64,000 bases of DNA, from assembly GCF_031128465.2 (NCBI RefSeq), contig NZ_CP155618.1, positions 1,311,501-1,375,500 of the forward strand, written 5' to 3'. This stretch comes from Mariniflexile litorale. GTDB taxonomy: Bacteria > Bacteroidota > Bacteroidia > Flavobacteriales > Flavobacteriaceae. Below are positions 63,852-64,000 of the stretch, piece after piece. A program made the translations under genes and the position numbers. Within the stretch, counting starts at the first letter, position 1, and each line of letters opens with the position of its first letter. The notes under the pieces are model-generated. The model saw only the letters and a list, made by a program, of their open reading frames with translations, searched no databases and had not been told where the DNA came from.

Positions 63852-64000
63852 ATGAAAAAATCTACTAAAAAACCAACACGCATACCAAAGATGTACTGCA
63901 ATCTCTTTGGGCACGATTATCAAGTATCTAAAAAGGTCACCTACCATGTAAAAGAGTATACTTGCTCACATTGCAAAAAACAATTAACCACAAATAGCAA
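63852..64000 (+). CDS. Small zinc-finger-like protein, C-terminus beyond the window
   Basis: The frame opens at ATG 63852 and stays open for 49 codons to the right edge. The fragment is basic at first (MKKSTKKPTRIPKMYCNLF) and then holds CSHCKKQLTT with a CxxC pair; an earlier CNLFGHDY could pair with it to form a zinc finger. No family is assigned from a fragment. Confidence 0.6.
   Translation, partial: MKKSTKKPTRIPKMYCNLFGHDYQVSKKVTYHVKEYTCSHCKKQLTTNS

Overview
This window comes from the chromosome of a marine-type member of the Flavobacteriaceae (Bacteroidota). The DNA is AT-rich. Promoters carry the Bacteroidota -7 element TAnnTTTG, and Shine-Dalgarno sites are largely absent. The window has gliding genes (gldD, gldE), a protein with a type IX secretion tail, several TonB-dependent receptors with carboxypeptidase-regulatory N-domains, and family markers such as DUF3098, DUF3127, DUF4199, DUF4301 and the long bL21. 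No rRNA, tRNA, CRISPR array, insertion sequence or prophage was seen.

Region 1-11.2 kb: ftsX and a DUF3098 gene are followed by uppP and truB. In relatives these usually adjoin, but here a roughly 8 kb catabolic cassette lies between them. The cassette holds a glycerate kinase, a sodium:solute symporter, a GH63 hydrolase of the mannosylglycerate/glucosylglycerate hydrolase type, a TonB-dependent receptor without a SusD partner, and a divergent LacI-type regulator with tandem CAAACGTTTG-like operators. I read it as a pathway for taking up and degrading a glycosylglycerate: mannosylglycerate (digeneaside of red algae) or glucosylglycerate. The hydrolase would release hexose plus glycerate, and the kinase would send glycerate to glycolysis. 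This is the most interesting feature of the window.

Region 11-18.6 kb: housekeeping and small conserved genes, including a TonB-like periplasmic protein, a thioredoxin-fold protein, tag, aat, DUF3127, a sensor histidine kinase, a HIT protein, greA with a structured leader, and a small Rieske-like lipoprotein.

Region 18.6-25.6 kb (minus strand): 4'-phosphopantetheinyl transferase, PcrB-type prenylglyceryl phosphate synthase, PnuC-family permease, NadR-like P-loop kinase, DUF4301, arfB, then a clear TPP riboswitch in front of a TonB-dependent receptor. The riboswitch carries a heptamer tandem repeat in an expanded P3 arm. Receptor, permease and kinase together suggest thiamine uptake and salvage.

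Region 25.7-33.3 kb: ahcY, a small unknown gene, a beta-propeller phytase lipoprotein with its own TonB-dependent receptor (phosphate scavenging), then rpmA and rplU, whose bL21 product has a long Ala/Lys/Pro linker and a helix-hairpin-helix-like tail, and DUF4199.

Region 33.4-41.6 kb: an HMA-domain lipoprotein, an unknown membrane protein, the gldD-gldE-ssb-mutY cluster, an HU gene, an unannotated 30-residue very basic protein that looks ribosomal, an RNase E/G lacking the zinc-link cysteines, and a small STAS-like protein.

Region 41.6-64 kb: a neutral zinc metallopeptidase, a FemAB-like transferase, a DUF421 pseudogene with two lesions, DUF2254, a Tas-like aldo/keto reductase, an OmpA lipoprotein, exonuclease III, a 1140-residue outer-membrane protein of unknown role, an M28 peptidase, succinate dehydrogenase (sdhCAB), a T9SS-secreted metalloprotease, an M24 aminopeptidase P, aspartate kinase divergent from an ACT-like protein, an alpha/beta hydrolase, and a partial gene running off the end. 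GC-richer intergenic repeats occur at about 1.2 kb and 40.9 kb, and a long inverted repeat at 47.2 kb.
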